Assembly (NCBI GenBank): GCA_963734865.1
Contig: CAVTIV010000011.1
Coordinates: 1 to 64,000, forward strand
Length of the DNA stretch: 64,000 bases
Source of the DNA: CBDCUW01 sp963734865
GTDB taxonomy: Bacteria; Planctomycetota; Planctomycetia; Pirellulales; Pirellulaceae
Direction of reading: 5' to 3'
Positions 9,592 through 17,986 of this stretch are shown here, in pieces. Within the stretch, counting starts at the first letter, position 1; the number at the start of each line of letters is the position of its first letter. Under the pieces are notes generated by a model that saw only the letters and a program-made list of their open reading frames with translations, was not told the origin of the DNA and ran no database searches. The position numbers were made by a program, and so were the translations under genes.

Positions 9592-9643
9592 AGCATTTTT
9601 ATATTTATCGTAGGCCAGGACCTGGAGACCGTCCGGCTTAGGG
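9589..9643 (+). repeat. Left terminal inverted repeat of the IS
   Basis: The outer 11 bases and the inner 34 bases (9610-9643) match the right end inverted. About 10 bases between the two blocks differ. The first three bases also serve as the stop codon of the upstream surface-protein gene. Confidence 0.85.
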
Positions 9644-11044
9644 CACCGCTGTTGATTGACGTTTTCTGAGATTGTAGAGCCGGAGTGAGTTTTGAGCGAC
9701 TACAAGTAGCCCAACTTCCGCCTTGACGCGGATCAGACCCCGGCCATTTTGCTCGTTCTGATTGCGGTGAAGCTTGCCATCCCCAAAGGCTCGCTCCACC
9801 GTTTGGCCGCGAAGACCCGCGCTGCGTTTGCCGGCATCCGTTTCCATCTTCGTTTGCTGGGTGTCTAGCAAGTCCTGACCCTCCAGACGTGTGACGGTCC
9901 GGCGAGCGCTCCCTGGTTTGATGCAACGCGACGCAAGTGGGCAACCAACGCACCGCTCGACAGACTGTTCGTAACGCACCTCCACCACACTGCGATCATC
10001 GGCCCGCGTCTTGATTCCTCGAGCACGCTTTGGCATGGGGTGACCGGCCGGGCAATGGCAACTTCCATCTTCCCGGGAGAATACAAAATCCTTCTGCGAA
10101 AACAGCGGCTGACCGTCCAGCGACGTGCTGCCGTTGCCGCGAGAATGGTCCTGGACCGGAGAGTACAACTCGACACCAAGCTTCCGGCAGTCCTGCAGCT
10201 CCAAAAGCGAACAGTAGCCCTTGTCGGCATGGATGGTGCGAAGCCGACCGGAAACGATTCGTTGAGTCAGTTCAATCATCGGAACCAACGTTCCGCTGTC
10301 ATTGGTTTTTGCAAAGACGTCGTATCTCACGATCACCCCACTGCCGCAGGCAACCATGTACTGCGTGTTATAGAGCGGGCAGAGAACCTTCTCTTTGTCT
10401 CTCCCGAAGACCGCATCGATATCCGTCGGACTGATCAGGATGTTGTCTTCATCGCGTCTGTATTTCTTTGGTTTTTCCCTGTTTTGAGCGATTTGATCGA
10501 GCAGCCTGCCTTTGGCGGCTCGATATCGATCCAGCTGCTCTTGTCTTCCCTGCCGCGTCGAGGCGACCCAGCCCGCAATCGCGTGATTGCGTTGATCTTG
10601 TTCGCGATGATCGAGCAGGCGAATGGCCTTTTTTAATTTGCCAATACGTCGACTGATGCGTTTGAGATTAAATCGCTGGTGCCGCGAGGCGGCGGCGCGA
10701 GTGAACGTGCCGTCGAGGCAGCATTCACTGGGATCAACCACTTCCTGCTGGCAAGCCATTTGGATCATCTGCTGATGCACTTGATCAATGAATTTTGCGC
10801 ACCGGTCTCGGAAGCTGTACCAAACCGAGCGAGCAGGTGTGATTCCTTGTCCGAGAAATTTACATTGGTCTCGCGTCTTGGCATCGCGGCACCACTTGGC
10901 CGGCGAGGAGACCCGATTGAGAATCTCGAACAGCGCGATGGCAAGCATCAATTCGGGGCGATAGGGCTTCGATCCGGTGCCTCGAAAAGTAGCGTAAAGG
11001 GGCTTCAAATCGATACTTTCGATCGTCTGCGAGACCGCCTGCAC
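9638..11044 (-). CDS. IS1182-like DDE transposase
   Basis: This 468-residue protein catalyses transposition of the surrounding IS. The N-terminal region (FRGTGSKPYRPELMLAIALF) is the DUF772-type domain typical of IS1182/IS5-like transposases. A DDE-type core follows, including the LDGTFTRAAA and HADKGYCS regions, then a cysteine-rich segment (CVGCPLASRC). Near the C-terminus, RSAGLRGQTVERAFGDGKLH resembles the family's E-containing end. The called start is GTG at 11044. The frame stays open upstream for about 30 more codons with family-like sequence but no ATG, so the true start may be a rare codon further upstream. It appears full length and possibly active. Confidence 0.85.
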   Translation of the reverse strand: MQAVSQTIESIDLKPLYATFRGTGSKPYRPELMLAIALFEILNRVSSPAKWCRDAKTRDQCKFLGQGITPARSVWYSFRDRCAKFIDQVHQQMIQMACQQEVVDPSECCLDGTFTRAAASRHQRFNLKRISRRIGKLKKAIRLLDHREQDQRNHAIAGWVASTRQGRQEQLDRYRAAKGRLLDQIAQNREKPKKYRRDEDNILISPTDIDAVFGRDKEKVLCPLYNTQYMVACGSGVIVRYDVFAKTNDSGTLVPMIELTQRIVSGRLRTIHADKGYCSLLELQDCRKLGVELYSPVQDHSRGNGSTSLDGQPLFSQKDFVFSREDGSCHCPAGHPMPKRARGIKTRADDRSVVEVRYEQSVERCVGCPLASRCIKPGSARRTVTRLEGQDLLDTQQTKMETDAGKRSAGLRGQTVERAFGDGKLHRNQNEQNGRGLIRVKAEVGLLVVAQNSLRLYNLRKRQSTAVP

Positions 11045-11249
11045 ATGATTGAGGTGCCCGACCTGCTCGCGGAGTTTCTCAAGCTCGGGTGAGCCCGACG
11101 CGAGCGGGGGCTGGCGAAATGAGGTTTTTATGAACGCGGTTCATGGCTATCCTTGCCGTCGGCCTGCCGGGTTGGTGACACACAATTTCATGCTCGTAGC
11201 GTGAAACCGCGAACCTTGGCCAGGCCTTTTTTTTGCAATCATTTCCAAC

Positions 11250-11304
11250 CCCTAAGCCGGACGGTCTCCAGGTCCTGGCCTACATCTTTTCCCAAAATGC
11301 TCTA
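11250..11304 (-). repeat. Right terminal inverted repeat of the IS
   Basis: The inner block 11250-11283 is the exact reverse complement of 9610-9643, and 11294-11304 is that of 9589-9599. Confidence 0.85.
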
Positions 11305-11559
11305 GCCCTCAGCCCTTCGCAGATACGCGTGCAGCCATCGCTCTCCGAGCGATGCAGCCCGACCGAAAGATCGTCCCTTAGCTCGCGATGCGGACCGTAG
11401 AGACGACCCTTCTTCGGAACATCACCGACACGATCCAAACCGTTCGATCGTCCACACGTCCCCGTCGGGCGTCGTCACTCGGAGAGTGACGGCTACTAAA
11501 CTGATGAGCTCACAGGGCCGTTGTTCTTGTCTTCTCGAGTCACCTCGCATGGAACTGGC

Positions 11560-12771
11560 ATGACATTGCAATCACTCGCCGGTCACTCAATGACCAGCAT
11601 TTCGCGATCGCTCGGCCTGCTGCTGATGCTGAGTACTCCCGCGGTTACAACGGCTCAATCGACGCCGTCCAAAACCGGCCAACCGCCGCGACAGCCGTTG
11701 GCTTCAGGACCGGAACACGAGCTGCACCAAGCAGGCGAGCGGATTACCGGCCGAATCTTGCGTGAGCCGAATGCCAAGCTGAACTATCGGTATGAACTTG
11801 CTCTCGAAGCTGCATTGGAATTCGCCCAATCGACCGGTGACGAGGAATTGCGTCGCCGAGTGATCGACAAGGCGACCTCGCTCGGTGTCACGCCCGACGC
11901 TGAGATTCCTTGGAAGCAACAGCCATTCGGTTGTTTCACTCATGTTCTTTACCGCGCCACGGGCGACCGAGCCTGGTTGACGGGATTTGTCGCTGAATCG
12001 CTGGCGATGAAACGAGACATCTGGCGCAACGCTCAAGGTGTGGTCCTTCATCCGCGGGGCGCGTTGCGCGGTGGTGGTTACGCGATGCTGATCGATGCGA
12101 TGCAAGAGTATTCGGCTCGAATGGCTCGTACCGCCGCCGCCTCGGAAGATCCCGTGCAACGTGACGAACTGATTGCCGATGTCGTACATCAGTGGGCTGA
12201 ATATCGAAACCAGCTTCGCAATCCTAAAACGGGACTCTGGAGCCAGGGAAAGGGCTGGCTTGACGACACGCCCGACGCCTTGTCGCCCGGTGCGTGGTCC
12301 CGAGGACACGGATGGCTGCTCCGTGGCTTGGTCGCGACGCTGCAATCACTACCACCCGACGCTAAGGAAACACGGCAAGTTCTTTCCGTTTATCGAGAAC
12401 TATGCCAAAGCCTTCTGTCGCTGCAGCAAGACGATGGCAGTTGGCACGCGCTGCTACATCGCAACGCCGATGAGAGTCCGATTGATATCAGCGGAACGGC
12501 AATGATTGCGACCGCTTTCGCGCAAGGTTGGCGTCTCGGATGGTTGACGGACGAAGTGTATCTGGCGTCGGCCAAACGATCGTTCGCTCTCCTGCCAAAC
12601 TATGTTAACGAAAATGCTCAAGTCATCAGCGTCAGTCCGGGTCCCGGACCTCTTCAATCAGAAAGCGGTTACCTTGTTGATCATTTTCCGATCGATAACG
12701 ACCACGGAATCTTTGCGGTCCTCTTCGCGGCAGCCGAAGCCGAACAATTGCATCGTTCGATGAAAGATTGA
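11560..12771 (+). CDS. GH88/GH105-type unsaturated glucuronyl/rhamnogalacturonyl hydrolase
   Basis: The enzyme probably removes unsaturated uronic acid residues left by polysaccharide lyases. The motifs WSRGHGWLLRGLVA and IDISGTAMIATAFAQGWRLG match the conserved GH88/105 (YteR-like) alpha/alpha-barrel. About 400 residues is near the family length. An N-terminal hydrophobic stretch (ISRSLGLLLMLSTPAVTTAQ) is a signal peptide, so it acts in the periplasm or outside. I chose ATG 11560 over the TTG at 11521; ATG 11590 is also possible. It converges with the LysR gene, 7 bp apart, and lies near an arylsulfatase, which suggests use of sulfated uronate-rich polysaccharide. The exact substrate is unknown. 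Confidence 0.8.
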   Translation: MTLQSLAGHSMTSISRSLGLLLMLSTPAVTTAQSTPSKTGQPPRQPLASGPEHELHQAGERITGRILREPNAKLNYRYELALEAALEFAQSTGDEELRRRVIDKATSLGVTPDAEIPWKQQPFGCFTHVLYRATGDRAWLTGFVAESLAMKRDIWRNAQGVVLHPRGALRGGGYAMLIDAMQEYSARMARTAAASEDPVQRDELIADVVHQWAEYRNQLRNPKTGLWSQGKGWLDDTPDALSPGAWSRGHGWLLRGLVATLQSLPPDAKETRQVLSVYRELCQSLLSLQQDDGSWHALLHRNADESPIDISGTAMIATAFAQGWRLGWLTDEVYLASAKRSFALLPNYVNENAQVISVSPGPGPLQSESGYLVDHFPIDNDHGIFAVLFAAAEAEQLHRSMKD

Positions 12772-12778
12772 GTCGGGT

Positions 12779-13693
12779 TCACGAAGCTGCCAAGTTCTGG
12801 ACACGCGAGATCAACTCAGCGGCAAGCGCCGACGGGGTTCGGTCTGCGAGGCGAATGATACCCGCATGGGTCGTCAACTGCGGCGCATCCACTTGCAGTT
12901 CGACGAGTGAGCCGCTCCGCAATTCATCCGAAAGAGTCTGCTGCAACGCGGCACTGACGCAATCGCTTGATAATACGAGACGTTTCAACATCACGTAGGA
13001 CTCGCATTGGATGGCCGGAATGGGATGCGGACGCCTGACGCTGTCTTCGTCGGCAATCGCAGCCGCTATCCATTCGATTGCCCAAGGCGGCATCTTGGGC
13101 GTCGCAAGTGGATAACGCAACAGTTCCTTACGCGACACCGGCTTCTTTCCGCGCTTGGCCAATGGGTGTCCTTTGCGGCAATACCAGACGAAGGTCTGCC
13201 GAGGCAAGCTCGTGTAGTGAAATCGAGTGTCGATGGCGCCATCACCGATGTCAGCGACGTAGAAGTCCAACTCACCGGCCAGCAGCCATTCCGAAAGTTG
13301 CTGCCAGTGATCAACTCGGACGGAAATCTGTAATCGAGGACGATTCTCGACTGCGGAGACGATCGCGTCGGAAACGTTGGTCTCTGACATCGCCGGGCCG
13401 ATGCCAACGACGACCAAGCCAGCGTCCGGATCGGTCATCGAATCCACGATCCGTTGCAACTCCGCCGCCTCGTCGATCATCCGGCGGACGCGCGCCAGTA
13501 CCTCCCGGCCGACTGCCGTGGGAATGACACCGGCCCGCGAGCGATCAAACAGCTTTGCTCCCAGCGCCCTTTCCATTCGCTGAAGCGATTTTGTGAGCGC
13601 AGGCTGACTCAAGCCAACCGCGTTCGCGGCTCGCCCAAAGTGTCGAAGCTCATCGATATTGACCAGATGGCGCAGCTCGCGGATTTCGAACAT
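12779..13693 (-). CDS. LysR-family transcriptional regulator
   Basis: This 304-residue protein has the typical LysR layout. A winged helix-turn-helix at residues 3-62 (ELRHLVNIDELRHFGRAANA, then LSQPALTKSLQRME) is followed by a periplasmic-binding-like effector domain from about residue 90. It is divergent from the arylsulfatase, with 329 bp between, and convergent with the glycoside hydrolase. By the usual LysR pattern it may regulate itself and the sulfatase; this is inference. The start ATG is the only one that keeps the whole helix-turn-helix. Confidence 0.88.
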   Translation of the reverse strand: MFEIRELRHLVNIDELRHFGRAANAVGLSQPALTKSLQRMERALGAKLFDRSRAGVIPTAVGREVLARVRRMIDEAAELQRIVDSMTDPDAGLVVVGIGPAMSETNVSDAIVSAVENRPRLQISVRVDHWQQLSEWLLAGELDFYVADIGDGAIDTRFHYTSLPRQTFVWYCRKGHPLAKRGKKPVSRKELLRYPLATPKMPPWAIEWIAAAIADEDSVRRPHPIPAIQCESYVMLKRLVLSSDCVSAALQQTLSDELRSGSLVELQVDAPQLTTHAGIIRLADRTPSALAAELISRVQNLAAS

Positions 13694-14022
13694 CGTCGCG
13701 TCGGTCGATAAACAAGGGTTATTGAATCATTTGCTTTCGGAATCCATTAAATTCAAAAGATAACCTCTGAGAATCTTGACTTACAATCCCCGACCTCGGA
13801 AACTGGGTCCCTTGTCTGGGTCCCTTGTCTGGGCAGTGTGAATTCCCCGCCTTGACAATCGGTGACCATCACGAGCACCCCAATGAGGGCGTGCTCGCCA
13901 GGGAAATCACGCCAGTCGCTGCGTCGAAACTGGGGTGAGTCATCGATAGGGATCGGGCGAAGTCACCCTGAAGAATTGCTCACCAGAATAGAACACAATC
14001 CACGTCGAAGTTGGAGTGAAAC
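13694..14022. promoter_or_regulatory. Divergent intergenic region between LysR and sulfatase
   Basis: This 329-bp gap carries no open gene. It must hold the promoters of the LysR gene (minus) and the sulfatase (plus), and is the natural place for LysR operators, although no T-N11-A palindrome stood out by eye. The start is AT-rich relative to its surroundings (13720-13775). The only clear structure is a 13-bp tandem repeat at 13804-13833. Confidence 0.4.
13804..13833 (+). repeat. 13-bp tandem repeat (2.3 copies)
   Basis: The unit TGGGTCCCTTGTC occurs twice head to tail, followed by TGGG. It lies in the LysR/sulfatase intergenic region. It may be slippage or paired binding sites. Confidence 0.8.
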
Positions 14023-15681
14023 ATGAGTCGTGCTGCGTTCAGCTTACGTTGCGCCGTGTTGTCTTTGCTGGCTGTCGTTGCGCCGCTGGGCGCCGTCGTC
14101 CCGGCGCAGGCCCAGCAGAAGAAGCCGAACATTTTGTTCATCGTGTCGGACGACACGGGCTATGGAGACCTGGGGCCGTACGGCGGCGGCGAGGGACGCG
14201 GCATGCCGACGCCCAACATCGACCGCCTGGCCCAGGACGGAATGACGTTCTTCTCGTTCTACGCCCAGCCAAGTTGTACGCCGGGTCGCGCTGCCATGCA
14301 GACCGGCCGCATTCCAAACCGTAGCGGCATGACCACAGTCGCCTTTCAGGGCCAAGGCGGCGGATTGCCCAAGGCGGAGTGGACGCTGGCGTCCGTGTTG
14401 AAGACGGCTGGCTACAAGACTTATTTCACCGGCAAGTGGCATTTGGGCGAAGCCGACTACGCACTGCCCAACGCCCAGGGCTACGACATGATGGAACATT
14501 GCTTTCTTTACCACTGCAACGCCTACACCTACGGCGACCCAACCTGGTTCCCCGACATGGACCCCAAGCTGCGAGAGATGTTTGACAAGGTGACCAAGGG
14601 GTCGTTATCCGGGAACGCAGGCGAGCCGGCCAAGCAAGACTGGAAGGTCAATGGGCAGTACGTCGACACACCGGACGAGGGCGTCGTCGGCATTCCCTTC
14701 ATGGACAAATACGTTGAGCAGTCGGGATTGAAGTTCCTGGAGGACGCCGCGAAAAACCCCAGTCAGCCGTTCTTCATCAACATCAACTTCATGAAGGTTC
14801 ATCAGCCGAATCTGCCGGCGCCTGAGTTCGAGCACAAGTCGCTGTCCAAATCGAAGTACGCCGACTCGGTGGTCGAACTCGATGCCCGCATCGGCAACGT
14901 GATGAACAAGCTCCGCGAATTGGAATTGGACAAGAACACGCTGGTGTTTTACACCACGGACAACGGGGCATGGCAAGACGTCTACCCCGATGCCGGATAC
15001 ACGCCATTTCGCGGCACGAAGGGCACCGTCCGGGAAGGCGGTAACCGGGTGCCGGCGATTGCTGTGTGGCCCGGTAAGATCAAGGCGGGCGTTCGCAATC
15101 ATGACATCGTCGGCGGTCTCGATCTGATGGCCACGTTCGCTTCGGTGGCGAGTGCCAAACTGCCTGAGAAAGATCGCGAAGGCAAGCCGATTATTTTTGA
15201 CAGCTATGACATGACAGCAATGTTGACGGGAACCGGCAAGTGCGAACGAAACGCCTGGTTCTACTTCACCGAAAACGAGTTGAGCCCGGGGGCGGCGCGG
15301 GTTGGCAACTACAAAGCGCTGTTCAACCTCCGCGGTGACGATGGCCAGACGACCGGTGGTCTGGCGGTCGACTCAAACCTGGGCTGGAAAGGGGCTGACA
15401 AGTACGTTGCCACCGTCCCGCAGGTGTTCGATCTGTGGCAGGATCCCCAGGAGCGATATGATATCTTCATGAACAACTTCACCGAACGGACCTGGACGAT
15501 GGTCACCATCAGTGAAGAAATCAAAAAGCTGATGAAGACCTACGTCCAATACCCGCCGCGGAAACTGCAGAGTGAAACGTACACCGGCCCGATCACGATC
15601 TCGGGCTACGAGCGGTTCCAGTACGTCCGGGACGCGCTCGAGAAACAAGGCATCGGCATTCCGCTTCCCACTGGAAATTAG
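14023..15681 (+). CDS. Arylsulfatase (type I, formylglycine-dependent)
   Basis: This 552-residue enzyme hydrolyses sulfate esters, probably on algal or other sulfated polysaccharides. The N-terminal 30 residues form a signal peptide ending AQA. The metal-binding motif SDDTGYGDLG is at residues 42-51. The activation motif CTPGR (Cys85) fits C-x-P-x-R, so the Cys should be converted to formylglycine by a maturase not in this window. GKWHLG at 137-142 and YTTDNGAW further on are also sulfatase signatures. The length is full and the frame intact. It is divergent from a LysR regulator and followed by a strong hairpin, so it is probably monocistronic. Substrate class cannot be set from sequence by eye. 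Confidence 0.92.
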   Translation: MSRAAFSLRCAVLSLLAVVAPLGAVVPAQAQQKKPNILFIVSDDTGYGDLGPYGGGEGRGMPTPNIDRLAQDGMTFFSFYAQPSCTPGRAAMQTGRIPNRSGMTTVAFQGQGGGLPKAEWTLASVLKTAGYKTYFTGKWHLGEADYALPNAQGYDMMEHCFLYHCNAYTYGDPTWFPDMDPKLREMFDKVTKGSLSGNAGEPAKQDWKVNGQYVDTPDEGVVGIPFMDKYVEQSGLKFLEDAAKNPSQPFFININFMKVHQPNLPAPEFEHKSLSKSKYADSVVELDARIGNVMNKLRELELDKNTLVFYTTDNGAWQDVYPDAGYTPFRGTKGTVREGGNRVPAIAVWPGKIKAGVRNHDIVGGLDLMATFASVASAKLPEKDREGKPIIFDSYDMTAMLTGTGKCERNAWFYFTENELSPGAARVGNYKALFNLRGDDGQTTGGLAVDSNLGWKGADKYVATVPQVFDLWQDPQERYDIFMNNFTERTWTMVTISEEIKKLMKTYVQYPPRKLQSETYTGPITISGYERFQYVRDALEKQGIGIPLPTGN

Positions 15682-15698
15682 TCGTCTGATGCGATTCT

Positions 15699-15732
15699 AA
15701 CGCGGTCCGTCCACCTTCGGACGGGCCGCGTT
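15699..15732 (+). terminator. Strong hairpin after the sulfatase gene
   Basis: A 14-bp stem with one G-T wobble, AACGCGGTCCGTCC / GGACGGGCCGCGTT, and a 6-base loop sits 18 bp after the sulfatase stop. Only three Ts end the structure, so it is terminator-like rather than a textbook rho-independent terminator. Confidence 0.6.
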
Positions 15733-15755
15733 TCGCATATCCGGTCGATGGCCAC

Positions 15756-16025
15756 ATGCTGGAAGAGCGCATTGCGACGTTCGACAACGACGGCGCGCTC
15801 TGGAGCGAGCAACCGATGTACATCCAACTGGCCTTTGCGATCGATCGCGTCAAAGCCATGGCAGCGGACCATCCCCAGTGGAAAACCACACCGCCATTCA
15901 AAGGCGTCCTTGAGAGCGACCTGACGGCGGTCATGGCCGGAGGCAAGAAGTCTCGCTTGGAGATCATCGCGGCCACACATGCCGGCATGACGACCGAGGA
16001 ATTCGAGAGAATCGTCACCGACTGA
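15756..16025 (+). pseudogene. HAD-superfamily hydrolase fragment
   Basis: Only about 89 residues of a haloacid dehalogenase-like phosphatase are present, against roughly 250-330 in the family. ERIATFDNDGALWSEQPMY is the HAD motif I region, in which the usual Thr of DNDGT is Ala. The segment AATHAGMTTEEFERIV is also typical. The first part of the family domain and everything after residue 89, including motifs II-IV, is missing. It is probably a decayed remnant. Confidence 0.7.
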
Positions 16026-16322
16026 ATCGCCATGGTACCGCCGGTGGAAACGCGCGCACTTTCGCCGGTTTCCCGGCGCGCACGTTTCTGAGTCTACTTC
16101 CGTCGTTTTCTTCCCTTTGAGCGTTTCCTTCCACCTCAGAGACTCTCTCATTGGTCTCCTTCTCTGTCTTCTTCAACAGAGGGGCTGGAAGTGCCCAGAC
16201 GTACGTTTACTTCGCTTTTGAAGCCGGGAGCACTTATGCTGATCGCGTAATTCGTTGTTAGAAGTGTCCAGGGAGGTTCTTGCAAAACCTCCCCGGACGA
16301 GTCCGCACGGGACAAACCTCCC
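16026..16322. other. Intergenic region with a small hairpin
   Basis: No gene is recognised here. A GGGAGGTT / AACCTCCC inverted repeat with a 7-base loop lies at 16271-16293, about 30 bp before the next gene. Pyrimidine-rich sequence occupies 16090-16175. Confidence 0.4.
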
Positions 16323-17093
16323 ATGGGACAGTCCCAGCATACTCCAGTAGTCAAGCCGGTTGGTGGGCGATTACGTCCACGGACTTGTCTGCGAAAAGGG
16401 TGTAGCTCTGTTTTCCAACCGGCTCGTTGGAATCAACGCTATTGCCAGGATGGGGAATGCCTGCGTCAGCTGCGTCGCTGGCAAGCTGCCAAACGGCAAC
16501 GTGTTCATCGGACGTCTCCCGGCAACCGAAAACGACACGCTGAAGCAGAAGCCCGCCGCCGTCAGGCGCGGTCCACGACGGCCAGCAGCCAAAATGCTGT
16601 CTCGAAATCGGATGACGACGGCGGCGCGTGGTCACGCAGCAGGAAAATTCCCACGGATTTTTGTGACCGTCCTGGGTGCTATGAACCGCTCCCAACACGC
16701 TCGCGGGCGCCCACGCGTTATTGCACTGGTGGTTGTCGCCAGGCGGTGCGCCGAGTCACCGATCGCGAACGTAAGTGGTTGCTGCGTAATCGTTACGGCG
16801 AGCAACTCGCGCAGCGCAGGGATCCTCTCAAGGTAAATCAGCCACGAGGACTGCCACGATCAGCGGCCGGCAATGCGTCGATCAATACGGTTGCCAGTCC
16901 AGTCGGCGACTATAGGGAAGGCCGCAAGGAGACACTACCTTTTTCGCGACTCGAACCACGGAGCGATGAAGAAGATGACAATCCAAAAACGCATCTTGGC
17001 CGCCGATCGCGTCCGCCACCCCCGCCAAACCGGCTCACTTCCTGTCCGGCATCGACAAGCGAAGCCGTGATTTTGAGGAACCGTATGCTCTAA
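16323..17093 (+). CDS. Hypothetical protein with two zinc-knuckle-like motifs
   Basis: The function is unknown. Two similar Cys clusters are visible: CLRKGCSSVFQP...RYCQDGEC near residues 22-46 and CDRPGCYEPLPT...RYCTGGC near 116-140. Each is about C-x4-C-x13/14-C-x3/4-C, so the protein may bind two zinc ions. Very basic Arg-rich stretches follow each cluster (LRRWQAAKRQR, RRVTDRERKWLLRNRYG), suggesting nucleic-acid binding. The last about 80 residues are low-complexity and may be out of frame or non-native, because the 3' end runs into group II intron-like hairpins. The neighbourhood suggests association with mobile DNA. Confidence 0.5.
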   Translation: MGQSQHTPVVKPVGGRLRPRTCLRKGCSSVFQPARWNQRYCQDGECLRQLRRWQAAKRQRVHRTSPGNRKRHAEAEARRRQARSTTASSQNAVSKSDDDGGAWSRSRKIPTDFCDRPGCYEPLPTRSRAPTRYCTGGCRQAVRRVTDRERKWLLRNRYGEQLAQRRDPLKVNQPRGLPRSAAGNASINTVASPVGDYREGRKETLPFSRLEPRSDEEDDNPKTHLGRRSRPPPPPNRLTSCPASTSEAVILRNRML

Positions 17094-17142
17094 TGCGGGC
17101 ACGTACGGGTCTGTGGGAGCCCTGGGTGAGTAATCACCCAGG
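17078..17142 (+). ncRNA. Group II intron-like domain V/VI remnant
   Basis: A 34-base block (17078-17111) begins GAACCGTATGC and ends GCACGTACGGGTC, with the spacing and outer stem of a group II intron domain V. It is followed by a perfect 9-bp hairpin, CCTGGGTGA-GTAA-TCACCCAGG (17121-17142), with a GNRA-type loop at the domain VI position. No reverse transcriptase is adjacent, and the terminal part of the domain V stem pairs poorly. It is therefore probably a decayed 3' end. A clearer copy of the same kind lies at 24398. Confidence 0.4.
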
Positions 17143-17336
17143 ACCACCCGGTCCTCGTTCACGAAGCCAATGGCGAAACTCGCAGCGGTCTAAGGCACCT
17201 CGTTGAGTTTGCAGCTGGCGATCCCGTGACCTTTCATAAGTTGCTGGGGCAGGCCATGCGACGTTATTCGCCGGCAATCGCATCGATGTGAAGGATATAA
17301 TCATGGGCTTGGGCAGCCCTCTGAAGAATCCCGACC

Positions 17337-17903
17337 ATGACCGACGTCACGCAGATACTCTCACAGATTGAAGATGGCGATCCCCGTGCTGCCGAGCAGT
17401 TGCTGCCACTTGTGTATGACGAGCTGAGGAAATTGGCGGCAGCCCGATTGGCCCAGGAGAAACCGGGACAGACTCTGCAGGCGACGGCGCTGGTGCATGA
17501 CGCCTACATCCGCCTAGTGGATGTGGAAAAGGCTCAGCACTGGAACAGCCGGGGCCACTTCTTTGGAGCCGCTGCCGAGGCGATGCGGCGGATTCTTGTG
17601 GAATATGCAAGACGAAGACAGGGGCCTCAGCGGGGCGGTGATCGGATACGCCTCGAACTGGAAGATGTCCAGGACTTTTTGGACGCGTCAAAAGCTGGGG
17701 AGATACTCGCCGTTCATGGTGCTCTGGATGATTTGGGAGACGAGCACCCGTCGGCAGCCCAGTTGGTGAAGCTCCGGTATTTTGGCGGAATGACGCAGCA
17801 GGAGGCGGCAGAATGCCTGGGGATATCGCGCTCAACTGCTGATCGCTACTGGGTTTACGCGAAGGCGGCACTGTTCTCTGCGCTCAAGGATGCTGGCCAC
17901 TGA
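17337..17903 (+). CDS. ECF-family RNA polymerase sigma factor
   Basis: This 188-residue sigma factor directs RNA polymerase to a special promoter set. Region 2 includes LVYDELRKLAAARLAQEKPG and the ALVHDAYIRL stretch. Region 4 is MTQQEAAECLGISRSTADRYW near residues 147-167. The lineage resembles the planctomycete/acidobacterial ECF subgroup (TIGR02999-like) that sits next to Ser/Thr kinases. The kinase-TPR gene starts 84 bp downstream on the same strand, so the two are probably co-transcribed and the kinase may control this sigma factor. Confidence 0.9.
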   Translation: MTDVTQILSQIEDGDPRAAEQLLPLVYDELRKLAAARLAQEKPGQTLQATALVHDAYIRLVDVEKAQHWNSRGHFFGAAAEAMRRILVEYARRRQGPQRGGDRIRLELEDVQDFLDASKAGEILAVHGALDDLGDEHPSAAQLVKLRYFGGMTQQEAAECLGISRSTADRYWVYAKAALFSALKDAGH

Positions 17904-17986
17904 AAAAAATCTATTTGCGGATGAAGCAAATGGGCCTCCCATTCTCGCACTGACTTATAGGGAACCAACGCCTGAAAGGGGCTGGA

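Larger units (their letters stand above)
9589..11304 (-). mobile_element. IS1182-like insertion sequence
   Basis: The element is about 1716 bp, bounded by inverted repeats. The outer part TAGAGCATTTT (9589-9599) faces AAAATGCTCTA (11294-11304). An inner perfect 34-bp block at 9610-9643 is repeated inverted at 11250-11283. One transposase gene fills the minus strand. No clear target duplication is seen (flanks ACTT and GCCC). Length, ends and transposase style fit the IS1182 group, but the family name is by resemblance. Confidence 0.85.

Noticed and set aside
10040..10636. Plus-strand frame of 198 codons inside the IS
   Set aside because: Antisense to the clear transposase gene, without family resemblance.
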